The notes: generated by a model not told the origin, from the sequence alone. A DNA stretch of 64,000 nt from Marine group II euryarchaeote REDSEA-S11_B3N4 (GCA_001628485.1 LURR01000012.1:62001-126000), one strand, 5' to 3'. Shown: positions 10,380-20,605, counted from the first letter of the stretch. Translations and numbers: made by a program.

Positions 10380-11619
10380 AAAAGCAGCAATCATGCTAGC
10401 AGGGGGCTTAAGCCTAATCTTGGTTGGAATGATGATTTCCAATTTCCAGATGATGATAATCGGTCTAACCTTCATCGCTTTCATATCTCTAAATGGGTGG
10501 ATAGTAGGTCAGTCTGAACTAGAGATAACACGATTCGTACCTCATTCAAATGTGTACAAGGGCGACCTGATCGAGGTTTCGCTAACAATCACGAACAAGT
10601 CCTACAGGAGAACACAGCTACTGGAAATCTTCGACAACGTGCCCCACGAGATGAAGATAAGACGCGGAATCAACCAGATTAGGATAAACCTAGGTCCGGG
10701 GCAGTCAACCAAACTAGATTACATGCTGAGGTGCCCGCTTAGGGGGCATTTCTCGATAGGACCTATCTCTGTAAGGCACCGCAATGCCTTCGGTTTGTTC
10801 GTGAACGAGTCGAAGATAGAGGATCTGTGCGACATCACCGTCTTCCCACAGGTCAGGGACGTGGAGGACGCGATGCTGAGAGCAGACGTCCCGAAGATGT
10901 ACACGGGAGCCACCACACTCAGGACTCCTGGGCCTGGAATGGAGTTCTACTCGCTTAGGGAGTACCTCTCCACAGATCCGATCAGATCAATAAATTGGAA
11001 GGCGTTCGCAAGAACCGGTGAAATGATGGTAAATCAGAAGACTAGGGATGCAGTTACTGATGTCTTCGTAATTCTCGACACAAGAGAGGTCAGTAGGATC
11101 GGGACCGTCCTGAAGAATCCCCTCGAGATGGGAGCATCTGCAGCGGCATCTCTGGCTAGCCACTTCCTGAAGAGGAAAGACTCCGTTGCCATTGTGACCT
11201 ATGGAAGTAGGATGGACTTCCTACCGCCTGATACTGGCGACAAGCAGCAATATAAGATCCTAAGTCGCCTAGCTTCTGTTTCCCCATCCGGATCGATGCC
11301 TCTCCAGGCGGTAACAAATGCACTTTCTCCAAGAATCAGTCGCGGCTCTCCCGTCTTCATTATCAGCAGTCTAGAGGGCGATGGCACCACTCTTCCTGCA
11401 ATCAGGAACCTGTCAGGAAACGGGCACGAGGTAATTATCCTGTCACCGAGTAGCGTTGACCTCGAGAGACTGGTGAGCCGCATCCCCCGAATGGCCTACG
11501 AGGTCCTCAAATTGGAGAGACAGAATCGACTGACTGCCGTATCGGGATACGGGGCCAAGGTCGTGGATTGGATGCCCGATGTCGAGCTTTCGCAGGCACT
11601 GGTACAGTCGAGGGGGTGA
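10369..11619 (+). CDS. DUF58 domain-containing protein
   Basis: REYLSTDPIRSINWKAFARTGEMMVNQ is the canonical DUF58 motif; two N-terminal TM segments; MIDAS-like domain following. Confidence 0.88.
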   Translation: MWTRKAAIMLAGGLSLILVGMMISNFQMMIIGLTFIAFISLNGWIVGQSELEITRFVPHSNVYKGDLIEVSLTITNKSYRRTQLLEIFDNVPHEMKIRRGINQIRINLGPGQSTKLDYMLRCPLRGHFSIGPISVRHRNAFGLFVNESKIEDLCDITVFPQVRDVEDAMLRADVPKMYTGATTLRTPGPGMEFYSLREYLSTDPIRSINWKAFARTGEMMVNQKTRDAVTDVFVILDTREVSRIGTVLKNPLEMGASAAASLASHFLKRKDSVAIVTYGSRMDFLPPDTGDKQQYKILSRLASVSPSGSMPLQAVTNALSPRISRGSPVFIISSLEGDGTTLPAIRNLSGNGHEVIILSPSSVDLERLVSRIPRMAYEVLKLERQNRLTAVSGYGAKVVDWMPDVELSQALVQSRG

Positions 11620-11623
11620 GAAA

Positions 11624-12823
11624 TTGGAACTATCAGAGAAGAAGGAGGAGATAACCGAGACCCTGCACATTCCTGTATTGAGAAAGAAATGGCAGATCTT
11701 AGTGCTACAGATAACCTCAACCGTCTCGCTTTTGCTCTTGCTGAAGAGGATGAGCGATATCTATGGCCCTTGTAGCGATGATTTCATTTTGAACAATAAC
11801 GCGAACACGTGGTGCCCCTCATACGAGCACACCAGGGGTCTAATGTGGATGGAAAACGCCAATGGACTCCTAATACCGGATTTCCTCCTAGGTGTGGGGC
11901 AGACAGGCACAATGTCCATGATCGGACCCTTGGTCTTGTGCCTATTTGCAACTTTCGCGATAGAAAGATTCTGGTCATCCTCACAGGAGCTGCAGAACAG
12001 AATCAAGCAGGTGGCTGCAGCATTGCTGGGTGCCTGGGTAATCCTCCCATTCCTATTCTCTTGGATTTTCGCGACATTCTCCAATGGCTTCCACTTCCCC
12101 TGGAACAGCAACGACTCAATGAATCACATAGGGGAACTGTTCCATCCATTGGGACTCATGGGAGAACTCGTTTTCTTAGGCATTGTATTCGCACCAGTCT
12201 TGGTAGGACTAATCGGGATATGGGGTCTTTCGAAGAGATCGATTACCTGGGTGGTAGGATACTACATTATAGTAATCGCATTCCATGCTGTCCTTACCTT
12301 CGAACCCATAGTCTCTGAGGTTGATGTAGGACTACGTGCGCTTCCAACCCAGATAGGTGAGGGCTCTATGTTCGGTGGCCTAGTTTCCCCGCTTGCAAGC
12401 TCCCTTCTTGGGGTAGCCATACTGATGCTTCTTTTCATGGAGTCTGGGACTGCTGCCATATCTCACATGGAATACGCAGCCTCTCTCCCGGAAGAGTCCA
12501 AGAGAGATCCAGAGTACATCAGGCAGTTCAATAACGTGGTCAACTCCCATCTAATACAGCTCCTAGTGGTAGTATCCCTGGTTGGAGTTACCACGGCTCT
12601 CGCATTGGCATTCGATGACCTGATGATATCTATCGTTGGAATACTGGAGGGTACACAGTGGACTGGTCAAGTAAAGGAGTCGCTGGAACTACAGATGACA
12701 TACGGCAAAGTAATCTCTGCAGGCCTCTTCATCATAGCAGTCGCCGGACTAAGATTCGTGGTCCCGTGGCAGATTGTTTCTGGTTACGTGGAATCGGGAA
12801 TTTCGAGGCTTCGCTCAAACTAG
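11624..12823 (+). CDS. Multi-pass membrane protein of unknown function (TTG 11624 start preferred over 11579)
   Basis: Long ORF with many hydrophobic segments, co-directional with the DUF58 gene. Confidence 0.75.
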   Translation: MELSEKKEEITETLHIPVLRKKWQILVLQITSTVSLLLLLKRMSDIYGPCSDDFILNNNANTWCPSYEHTRGLMWMENANGLLIPDFLLGVGQTGTMSMIGPLVLCLFATFAIERFWSSSQELQNRIKQVAAALLGAWVILPFLFSWIFATFSNGFHFPWNSNDSMNHIGELFHPLGLMGELVFLGIVFAPVLVGLIGIWGLSKRSITWVVGYYIIVIAFHAVLTFEPIVSEVDVGLRALPTQIGEGSMFGGLVSPLASSLLGVAILMLLFMESGTAAISHMEYAASLPEESKRDPEYIRQFNNVVNSHLIQLLVVVSLVGVTTALALAFDDLMISIVGILEGTQWTGQVKESLELQMTYGKVISAGLFIIAVAGLRFVVPWQIVSGYVESGISRLRSN

Positions 12824-13086
12824 GACCTGATTCTAACGTACATCTTTCCAATATAAGTCGCGATTAGAGGGATCGCTGTAACCAGGCCACAGACAGTCAC
12901 CAAGCCAGACTTAGCACCCATACTCGTCTCTAGGGCCTCTTCTATTTCTGGAAAGGCGAGTATTCCCAAAAATGACAGAACAAACAGCGAAAACCTGTCA
13001 ATCGTGGGGGAGAAACTTTTGTCTCCAATCTCGGTCCTGTTCGGTAGGATTCCAGAATTGCCCATGTCCTTCCGGTTGATAGTCAA
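12820..13086 (-). CDS. Small membrane protein, hypothetical
   Basis: 88 aa with two hydrophobic segments; fills the convergent gap. Confidence 0.5.
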   Translation of the reverse strand: MTINRKDMGNSGILPNRTEIGDKSFSPTIDRFSLFVLSFLGILAFPEIEEALETSMGAKSGLVTVCGLVTAIPLIATYIGKMYVRIRS

Positions 13087-13139
13087 CGAATCAAATCACC
13101 GGAGGATGGTTTGAAGCCTATGCTGCCCGACGAAGCTAC

Positions 13140-14141
13140 ATGACAGGAGCGATCGAGGTCCAGACTTGCAGCAGATGTCGCTCCGATGCTATCGTCTTCC
13201 AGGAGTACAGTGGGCAGCATCTGTGTGGAAGGCACCTTTCTTCCTCAATAAGAAAGAGAACTTCAAGGGAATTGAGGGCACAACTAGACCTCCCAAAGAA
13301 CGCTACCAAGGACGATGGTTCGCCCTTCATCATCCTGATTGCTGTTTCAGGCGGAAAGGACTCAGCGGTCCTACTTTCGATGATGGCTGACATTATCGGA
13401 GGACGAAGAGATGTGGAACTGGTCGCTGGATGCGTTGACGAGGGGATCGACGGTTACCGAGCTCCATCGATGGAATTCGCGAGAGAACTGGCTGAATCAC
13501 TTTCCCTTAGATTTGAGACTCTTAGCTACGAGGAGATGGGCTATGGAAGAATGGACGAGGTGGTCAAACTCATGCCTGCAATGGGAGAGAGTCACGTTGA
13601 GGCAAAGGGACTCATGCCATGTTCATACTGCGGGGTCTTCCGTAGGCAGGGACTGAATGCACTGGCAGAGAGAGTGGGTGCCGACGTCATGGCATTAGGT
13701 CACAATCTGGATGATATGGCTCAATCCATTCTTATGAACCTCCAAAAGGGTGAGATTGAAAGGTCAGTCAGGCTGGCTCCACATACCCATTCCAAGATTG
13801 ATGGATTGGTTCCTAGGATTGTCCCCCTTCGATGGATACCTGAGCAAGAGATCCACGCACATGCCTTGTTTGCGGGGCTCCCCATTCACCATGGAGACTG
13901 TCCTCATGCCCCCGGCGCTATGCGTCAGCAGAGTAGGTCAGTTGTTGCTAGTCTTGAATCGCTGACTCCCGGAGCAAGACACGGCCTTCTGCACTCACTT
14001 GATAGAATAAGAGAGATGCACTTGATGGCGAATCCAGACCTTACTCAGGATGTAAAAAATTGCAAGGAATGTGGCGAGATTACCAGTCGAGAGATATGCC
14101 AGTCATGCACTATGAGGAAATGGCTATCTGAGGCCTCCTGA
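13140..14141 (+). CDS. PP-loop tRNA thiolation protein of the TtuA/Ncs6 family
   Basis: AVSGGKDSAVLLSMM PP-loop, CSYCGVFRRQGLN, N- and C-terminal CxxC zinc fingers (CSRC; CKECGEITSREICQSC). Confidence 0.9.
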   Translation: MTGAIEVQTCSRCRSDAIVFQEYSGQHLCGRHLSSSIRKRTSRELRAQLDLPKNATKDDGSPFIILIAVSGGKDSAVLLSMMADIIGGRRDVELVAGCVDEGIDGYRAPSMEFARELAESLSLRFETLSYEEMGYGRMDEVVKLMPAMGESHVEAKGLMPCSYCGVFRRQGLNALAERVGADVMALGHNLDDMAQSILMNLQKGEIERSVRLAPHTHSKIDGLVPRIVPLRWIPEQEIHAHALFAGLPIHHGDCPHAPGAMRQQSRSVVASLESLTPGARHGLLHSLDRIREMHLMANPDLTQDVKNCKECGEITSREICQSCTMRKWLSEAS

Positions 14142-14152
14142 TAGAGATTTAA

Positions 14153-14620
14153 CTAGAGGATGTTTTCGATCAACTCATTGATTTCTTGCCCGCGTCCACA
14201 GTAATAGCACCTGACTTGCAATGGATCCCTCGATGTCACACGCATTCTTTGTGGCAATGGCTCTCGGTCGTTCTTCGTGATACAGTTCCAAAAGGAGCAC
14301 TTGGCAATATTTACTAGGTCATCAGCCAGTTCTACCTTCATCTTCTCAGCAACAGCATGATTTCTGATTATCGCTATACTGGCAGCAGGGGCTATCAGAG
14401 CAAGCCTATCCAAGTCCTCTTGGTCTAGCTCTCTGTCCTCAATTTTTAGGACGTCCTTCCTTCCCAACTTATCACTGGGCACATTCATCACCAGTGAAAC
14501 CGGAGTAGCCCTGTCAGTATCTATCCTCAGAATCCTGATTACCTGCATTGCATTACCTGAGGGTATGTGATCCACTACTGTGCCGTTTCGAATTGCGGTT
14601 ACTCTCCTCATCTCAGACAT
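14153..14620 (-). CDS. pyrI: Aspartate carbamoyltransferase regulatory subunit (start at 14620, TGATG overlap with pyrB)
   Basis: IRNGTVVDHIPSGNAMQVIRIL; CSFWNCITKNDREP..RCYYCGR zinc domain. Confidence 0.95.
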   Translation of the reverse strand: MSEMRRVTAIRNGTVVDHIPSGNAMQVIRILRIDTDRATPVSLVMNVPSDKLGRKDVLKIEDRELDQEDLDRLALIAPAASIAIIRNHAVAEKMKVELADDLVNIAKCSFWNCITKNDREPLPQRMRVTSRDPLQVRCYYCGRGQEINELIENIL

Positions 14621-15549
14621 CACTTCACCTTCTTGGGCACATCTATTCCTAGACTCCTGCATAGCAGGGCCATCCTAGTGGGGACGCCATTGAAAGCCTG
14701 CTCGAAGTATCTAGCGAACTCGGTGGAGTCCACGCCTGGGTCTATCTCGTCCACTCTTGGTAGAGGATGCATGATAATCATCCCCTTCATGGCACCGGAA
14801 AGGTCCGATGCCTCGATTTTGTATATCCCAGCCACCTTGGCATACTCGTCCTCATCAGGAAACCTCTCCTTCTGGATCCTAGTTACGTAGATCACATCCG
14901 CTCCTGCGATTTGGTCCTCCAATGACTCTGTCTCCATGATTTCTGAACCATGTTCTCTGAGGTCAGAAACTATCTCGACTGGCATTTTCAGTGTTGATGG
15001 TGATACCAGAGTAAGTTTGGCTCCGAACCTGACTAATGCATGGGAAAGGCTGTGAACCGTTCTACCATATCTCAAATCTCCGACAAGGACCACATTAAGT
15101 CCTTCTAGAGTGCCATGTGCCTGTCTGATAGTGAAGAGGTCAAGCATAGTCTGAGTGGGGTGATTCCCAGCACCATCACCAGCATTCAGAATGGGAATTT
15201 CCACTGCATCTGCGCTGTATTGGGCTGCACCCTGTCTTGGATGTCTGATCGCGGCCACATCAGCATATCCGTCAATCATCTGCATGGTGTCATAGAGGGT
15301 CTCACCCTTCGCCACTGATGTGCCTATAGAAGTGAAGTTTAGGACGGAACCACCGAGCCTCTTCATGGCAGTCTCAAATGACATTCTGGTCCTAGTTGAG
15401 TTTTCGAAGAACATGTTTGCCAGCACCTTTCCCTGTAGGAGGGGGAGGTAAACATCGCCTCTAGCAACCGGAACTAGTCTCTCGGCATCATCCAGAACGG
15501 CAACGATTTCTTGGTTGGTTAGGTCGTCCATAGTGACTATGTCGCCCAT
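14620..15549 (-). CDS. pyrB: Aspartate carbamoyltransferase catalytic subunit
   Basis: FFENSTRTRMSFETAMKRLGG and NAGDGAGNHPTQTMLDLFTI. Confidence 0.97.
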   Translation of the reverse strand: MGDIVTMDDLTNQEIVAVLDDAERLVPVARGDVYLPLLQGKVLANMFFENSTRTRMSFETAMKRLGGSVLNFTSIGTSVAKGETLYDTMQMIDGYADVAAIRHPRQGAAQYSADAVEIPILNAGDGAGNHPTQTMLDLFTIRQAHGTLEGLNVVLVGDLRYGRTVHSLSHALVRFGAKLTLVSPSTLKMPVEIVSDLREHGSEIMETESLEDQIAGADVIYVTRIQKERFPDEDEYAKVAGIYKIEASDLSGAMKGMIIMHPLPRVDEIDPGVDSTEFARYFEQAFNGVPTRMALLCRSLGIDVPKKVK

Positions 15550-15660
15550 TGTTCTCTGACTCTCGCGGAAGCAGCCCTCTCATATGCCTTGTCATTGCAT
15601 GAAATCCCCAATTCCTCCAAACCGGCGTCTTGATGTGTGACACTCTGCCCCGGTGTTTCG

Positions 15661-16638
15661 ATGATAATCAGCCGAACCCCTCTCAGAGTTTCGTTCTGTG
15701 GAGGTGGAACGGATATCGATGACTTCTCGATGTCGGAACCAAATGGGGGCAGGGTAGTTTCAGCCGCACTGTCCAGATACGTGTATGTTACCGTAAACAG
15801 TAGATTCGATGATCGGATTCGAGTCTCTTATTCAACTATGGAGGATGTAGGCTCTATTGAAAACATTCAACACGGCCTGGTTAGGGAGGCATTGAGACTA
15901 ACTGGAATAGAGTCGGGCGTCGAGATTACCACGATTGCCGACATACCAGGACAGGGAACCGGACTCGGGTCCTCTTCTTCGGTCACTGTAGGTCTACTGA
16001 ACGCAATGCATGCATTCCAGGGAAGGGAGGTTTCCAAGGAACAGCTCGCCGAAGAGGCTTGCCAGATTGAGATAGACACCTTGGGTGCGCCGATTGGCAG
16101 ACAGGACCAGTATGCCGCCTCTTTCGGAGGAGTCAACTCAATCAGGTTTGGAGAAAATGGAGTCCAAGTTGAACCTATAGAGGTTTCAGAAGGCTTGTCC
16201 AAGAAATTATCCGAAAGTTTCACTCTTGTCTTCACAGGATTGACTAGGAGTGCTAGTGAGGTCTTATCTGAGCAATCTGATGACGAGTCCGACAAGAATA
16301 GTAGGATGAGGGAAATTAGGAAGCATGCTGATGAGGCTGCTTCTCATATAGAAAATGGCGATCTCGATTCGCTTGGGGCCATTCTAAATCAGACATGGAT
16401 ATCTAAGAGAGGAGTCTCCTCAATGGTTACCAATACACAAATCGATGATTTGTACGAGAGGGTTATCTCTTCCGGAGCACTAGGGGCCAAGCTTCTAGGA
16501 GCTGGAAATGGAGGATTCCTCTTGGTATGTGGAAATCGGCAGCTCCGAGGCATTCTACAAAGGGAACTAGGTGAAGGCCATCGGATGTTCCCCTTGGAAA
16601 TTGACTTTTCTGGCTCTAGTATAATCTTTGGAACTTGA
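15661..16638 (+). CDS. GHMP-family sugar kinase (heptose-7-phosphate kinase-like)
   Basis: MIISRTPLRVSFCGGGTDI N-terminus; GTGLGSSSSVTVGLL GHMP motif; KLLGAGNGGFLL. Confidence 0.85.
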   Translation: MIISRTPLRVSFCGGGTDIDDFSMSEPNGGRVVSAALSRYVYVTVNSRFDDRIRVSYSTMEDVGSIENIQHGLVREALRLTGIESGVEITTIADIPGQGTGLGSSSSVTVGLLNAMHAFQGREVSKEQLAEEACQIEIDTLGAPIGRQDQYAASFGGVNSIRFGENGVQVEPIEVSEGLSKKLSESFTLVFTGLTRSASEVLSEQSDDESDKNSRMREIRKHADEAASHIENGDLDSLGAILNQTWISKRGVSSMVTNTQIDDLYERVISSGALGAKLLGAGNGGFLLVCGNRQLRGILQRELGEGHRMFPLEIDFSGSSIIFGT

Positions 16639-16651
16639 GTGAGGCGCCAAG

Positions 16652-18772
16652 ATGACATCTGAAAAAAGAAAATCAGAGTTTCTAGCAACTCTCCTCATCC
16701 CAACTCTTCTTTTGCTTTCTCAAATTACGACATCTCACGATTCACTGAAGGAATATGAATCGGATTCAGTTTTCTCGGATTCGAATGGCGATCAGACAAT
16801 TCAAGGGCATTCGTTCCTTAATTTCACCAATCCGATTTCACCCAGCTCTCAAGTTAATGCGACCTGGTTCGCACAGGTATCCGTTCTCGAGAGTTACGGA
16901 ACCGATCTTCTCGAGAACAGATCGATCGGCCTCTTGGATCAGATAGATCAGATCCTAGGTAACTCGGACGGATGGTTGGACGAATCGGAAGCCAACTCTT
17001 TCTCCGAACTGGTAGCCTCTTCCAGAAACTGGACAGACTCATTTTCAGGTGGCTGTTGCGCATTCGACTATTCTTCCATGTCAGTCGTTGGATCCATTGA
17101 CGTATCTGTCAATCCCCCGGAAATTGGACCTACAAACAGAACTGGAGGGGAATGGGGGTGGACGGAGAGTGGAAATCTGATTGGTACTTCTGATGGTAGG
17201 ACTCTACGATTAATCGACCTCCCAAGAGTAGGCGCTCTGATTGAGGAGGTCCCTCTGAGAGTCTCTCTTCCTGAGGATTGGGAGTTCAAGTATAGCCCAA
17301 TGTCGGAAATAATCACAGGTAGCCCAGGTGCATTCTTTGTCGACAGGTCTCAGGCTCCAGTTGCCTATGACATCAGGATTACAATTGACCGTAACATGCC
17401 TCCGATCCTTTCTGCGACAAGCTTCCCTCAAATTTCCTCAACCATCTCGCTGGCAAAGCCCTCTTCGTTCTCTGCAACCTGCACGGATAACCCCTTAGAA
17501 AATCCGAGAATAGAGTGGACGATAAGCAGAAGCGGAACTACAATTTCCTCTTTCGAGAATGATTGGATATCAGTTAAGCCCAGCGATCTAAATTTCACCC
17601 ATGGCGACGTTATGAGCGTGAACGCAACCTGCATTGACTTCCACGGAGCGGTATCGCATTGGAACGACAATCCCACCGTTGACGGGATCCCACCAGACTG
17701 GAGTGGGAAGTTCTCAGTCGATGGAATCGAAGGAGAGGTGATCGAAAATGGAAGCCAAACGCCAATTCTTGCACCGGCGGGGAGCTTGATTAGATTCGAA
17801 GTCAACGCATCTGACGACTCATCCCTACCGGTATTGCTTGAATTGTACACAAACGTATCAGAGGGATGGAGGCAAACCGGTTTGAATCAGCAAACTTTCG
17901 AATTCACCGCCAATCAGGGAAAGGGCATCAATGGCGCCGATATGGGAATAGATCAGAGGCACTTGCAGAAGGCACCATCTGAAATCCTAATGGCACTGGT
18001 CGCTACTGACGATGCCGGAAACTCGGTCCTTTCAGAATGGACACTCAGGGTTCTGGATGCGAACCCCCCGACAGTAATTCCACGATTATTCTCCAATGGA
18101 ATAGAGATTGAGTACGACGATAAAATACATGAAAAGGATGAACTAGAGCTTAACCTCTCTCACTCTTACGATGACTTGGATTCAATAGGCGACGTTTCAT
18201 GGTCAGTATTGGTAGATGACGAAGAGATATTCCAAAGTAGCCCAGACTGGTCAGTCTTTGAACCAATAAGCCTCTCATTCCTTGCCAAGGGCGCTCATAA
18301 CATCACTGTGAAAGCAACCGACTCCAAGGGGAATACCAGAGAAGAGCCAATCTCGATTACTATTGAGCCCAGGAGCGGGGCTCACATCAGAGTGGCCGAA
18401 GCGACACTTCCTGATGATGCTAGGGTTGGAAGTAGTGTAATGCTCACAGTGTTAGTAAAAAACGATGGTTCAGATCCTGCATTCGCTCGAGTATGCCTGT
18501 CAGATATCTGTGGAAGATGGACCGAAGAACCGTTCGCAGCCACTTTGGAATCAGGCCCCGGACAGGCGACGATAGAGTTCCATTTCGAGATGCAGAACAA
18601 GACCGTCGAGAATCTATACCTTAGCTGGGATAGCGCCTCGGCAGGGACATACGGGGATATTCCTATTGAGGTATCTGTGAATAACCAAGCAGGAATCGCT
18701 AAATCACCGTTCCTAGCTGTTCTATTCGGCATATCTCTATTGTTAGTTGCATGGTACAGGAACTCGGAATAA
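16652..18772 (+). CDS. Secreted/membrane-anchored protein with Ig-like/CARDB-like modules, EF-hand-like segment, C-terminal TM
   Basis: N-terminal hydrophobic segment, NSDGWLDESEA EF-hand-like loop, beta-rich repeats, C-terminal LAVLFGISLLLVAWY. Confidence 0.7.
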   Translation: MTSEKRKSEFLATLLIPTLLLLSQITTSHDSLKEYESDSVFSDSNGDQTIQGHSFLNFTNPISPSSQVNATWFAQVSVLESYGTDLLENRSIGLLDQIDQILGNSDGWLDESEANSFSELVASSRNWTDSFSGGCCAFDYSSMSVVGSIDVSVNPPEIGPTNRTGGEWGWTESGNLIGTSDGRTLRLIDLPRVGALIEEVPLRVSLPEDWEFKYSPMSEIITGSPGAFFVDRSQAPVAYDIRITIDRNMPPILSATSFPQISSTISLAKPSSFSATCTDNPLENPRIEWTISRSGTTISSFENDWISVKPSDLNFTHGDVMSVNATCIDFHGAVSHWNDNPTVDGIPPDWSGKFSVDGIEGEVIENGSQTPILAPAGSLIRFEVNASDDSSLPVLLELYTNVSEGWRQTGLNQQTFEFTANQGKGINGADMGIDQRHLQKAPSEILMALVATDDAGNSVLSEWTLRVLDANPPTVIPRLFSNGIEIEYDDKIHEKDELELNLSHSYDDLDSIGDVSWSVLVDDEEIFQSSPDWSVFEPISLSFLAKGAHNITVKATDSKGNTREEPISITIEPRSGAHIRVAEATLPDDARVGSSVMLTVLVKNDGSDPAFARVCLSDICGRWTEEPFAATLESGPGQATIEFHFEMQNKTVENLYLSWDSASAGTYGDIPIEVSVNNQAGIAKSPFLAVLFGISLLLVAWYRNSE

Positions 18773-18800
18773 TCCCGTACCTGCCTTGCACTTGGAACCG

Positions 18801-18808
18801 TATAAATA
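18801..18808 (+). promoter_or_regulatory. TATA-box-like element TATAAATA, about 27-34 nt before ATG 18835
   Basis: Sequence ccgTATAAATAttg; spacing consistent with a leaderless archaeal transcript. Confidence 0.55.
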
Positions 18809-18834
18809 TTGACCCCCCCTTTTTGTTCGGGCAT

Positions 18835-20544
18835 ATGGTGATGCTTCCAGACTACCCTTCTCGTGTCGTCGCCAAACAGCGAACCAGGGTGGAAAGGGTA
18901 TCGTTGCTTTTTCAGTTAATCCTCATTTCACTTGGGGCTTGGTGGCTCTTCTCTTCTTTCGGGTCTGAATCATCTCCTCTGTATAGATATGTACCAGTAT
19001 TAATCCTATTCTCCTCTGCACTACTTCTTCAGGACCTAGTAGAATTCGGACCAACTGAGAGAATGCGAATCTCTACTGCATGCTGCATTGCATGGCCATT
19101 ACTTCTGGCAATAGCATCGGTAAACCGTGATGAAGGAAATATGACCGCAGTCCTCACTCTGGTCCTTGTCTCCGTAATCCTGTATTATACATCGAGGAGT
19201 ATTTTAGGATACGATGTGAAAACAAGGAGATGGAGGGGAATGATGACAACAATTGGATTCACTCTCGCGATTCCGGTAGTCCTGGGATCAAACCTCGCGT
19301 CTCTCTTGATAATGTCAATTGCCGCCTCATTCACCACTATACCCATACTGTTCACGAAAGACGGGTTAGAGGAAGAAAGGCGAGATTTCTCTGAACAACT
19401 TAAGGATGCAGAGAGACATATCCTTGGTCTACAGTCTGGGAACACACTGATGCAGCAACCAAACTCCTTGCTAAAGATGGCCAGAGAGCAAGGATGGAAA
19501 AACCCTGAAAGAGGTACTGAACTAATCTCCGAGGCAAAGAGGGAAGCAACCAGGATTGCATCATTCGTATCTGACGTCGAAGAAATCAGGGAGCAATCTG
19601 AAATCTCCGTCAATAAAGCCGAGAAAGTAACAGGTTTCCCAGGTAGGCCAAGGAAGATTTTCCAAGACGCCTTGACTGAACTTGAAAACGGCTCACTCAG
19701 GGCTTCTGAAAGCAGGTTCAGGATGGCTAAGTCCGAGGCAGAGATGATTGAGTCCAACTGGCAGAATGCCATAGAAGCGATTGATGAGGCCGAGAAAGCT
19801 ATCTCCGATGCGCAAGGTCACTTGGTCCAAGGACTTCAATCAACTCTAAATGAGGCAAAAAAAGCCATGGAAGATGAAAATCCACAGTACGCGTTGGCAA
19901 TTGTTTCAGAGATACCATCCCAGATGGATGATGTGGAAGGACTAATGTTGCAAGCAAGAAAATCCTTGGAGGAGGCCAAGAGAGAGGCTTCGTCGTATGA
20001 TTCTATCACTATTGGAGATCTAAATAAGAGGTTGGAAGATGCAAATGAGGCTTTGGATTCGGGAAATGCTTCTCTTGCAATAGGACTCTCGGAAGGAGTG
20101 ACTAGGTCGATTAGGAAGGAATCCGAAGCTAAAACCACTGTCCAGAGATCTCTGAGACAGGTCAAGAGTATCGAGGACAGGATACCAGTAGGAGACACGG
20201 GCTCTGAGTGGAGTAGAAGACTGGATGAGGCTAAATTGTCTGCAGATGCAGGAAAATGGATAGAGGCGGCAGAATGCCTGAGCGCACTAGCCGAAGAGCT
20301 GGATGATTTCCATTCACGGGTCGAAGAGGCCCGAGAGATGCTCGAATTCCTGGACGGAGATTGGATAAAACTCAGGAAGAGGCTAGAGTCATCGGGTTAT
20401 GGAGCGGATAACAAAGACAGGATTTCAACCGAGGGATATCTTGCAGCCGCAAATAGGGCCCTTTCAGAAGGGCAGATTGACGATTGCTTGGAATCATTGG
20501 GAGAAGCAGACTCGTCAATGGAAGTACTTCGTCGTCTAGTCTAG
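18835..20544 (+). CDS. Polytopic membrane protein with cytoplasmic-type helical repeat region (start 18835 preferred over 18751)
   Basis: N-terminal TM block, then long helical region with five LxxAxxAL..G repeats; TATA box at 18801. Confidence 0.75.
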   Translation: MVMLPDYPSRVVAKQRTRVERVSLLFQLILISLGAWWLFSSFGSESSPLYRYVPVLILFSSALLLQDLVEFGPTERMRISTACCIAWPLLLAIASVNRDEGNMTAVLTLVLVSVILYYTSRSILGYDVKTRRWRGMMTTIGFTLAIPVVLGSNLASLLIMSIAASFTTIPILFTKDGLEEERRDFSEQLKDAERHILGLQSGNTLMQQPNSLLKMAREQGWKNPERGTELISEAKREATRIASFVSDVEEIREQSEISVNKAEKVTGFPGRPRKIFQDALTELENGSLRASESRFRMAKSEAEMIESNWQNAIEAIDEAEKAISDAQGHLVQGLQSTLNEAKKAMEDENPQYALAIVSEIPSQMDDVEGLMLQARKSLEEAKREASSYDSITIGDLNKRLEDANEALDSGNASLAIGLSEGVTRSIRKESEAKTTVQRSLRQVKSIEDRIPVGDTGSEWSRRLDEAKLSADAGKWIEAAECLSALAEELDDFHSRVEEAREMLEFLDGDWIKLRKRLESSGYGADNKDRISTEGYLAAANRALSEGQIDDCLESLGEADSSMEVLRRLV

Positions 20545-20605
20545 GGAATCCAGATTCTGTATTAACCGAGCTTCTCAATTACCAAGACTCCCTCCCTGAA
20601 CTGAA

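Noticed and set aside
11809-12318. 169-aa plus ORF in an alternative frame
   Set aside because: Overlaps the membrane protein frame; composition is not protein-like and no motif is recognisable.
18813-18819. C7 run before the membrane-protein start as a possible slippage site
   Set aside because: It lies between the TATA box and the preferred ATG, so it is probably untranslated.
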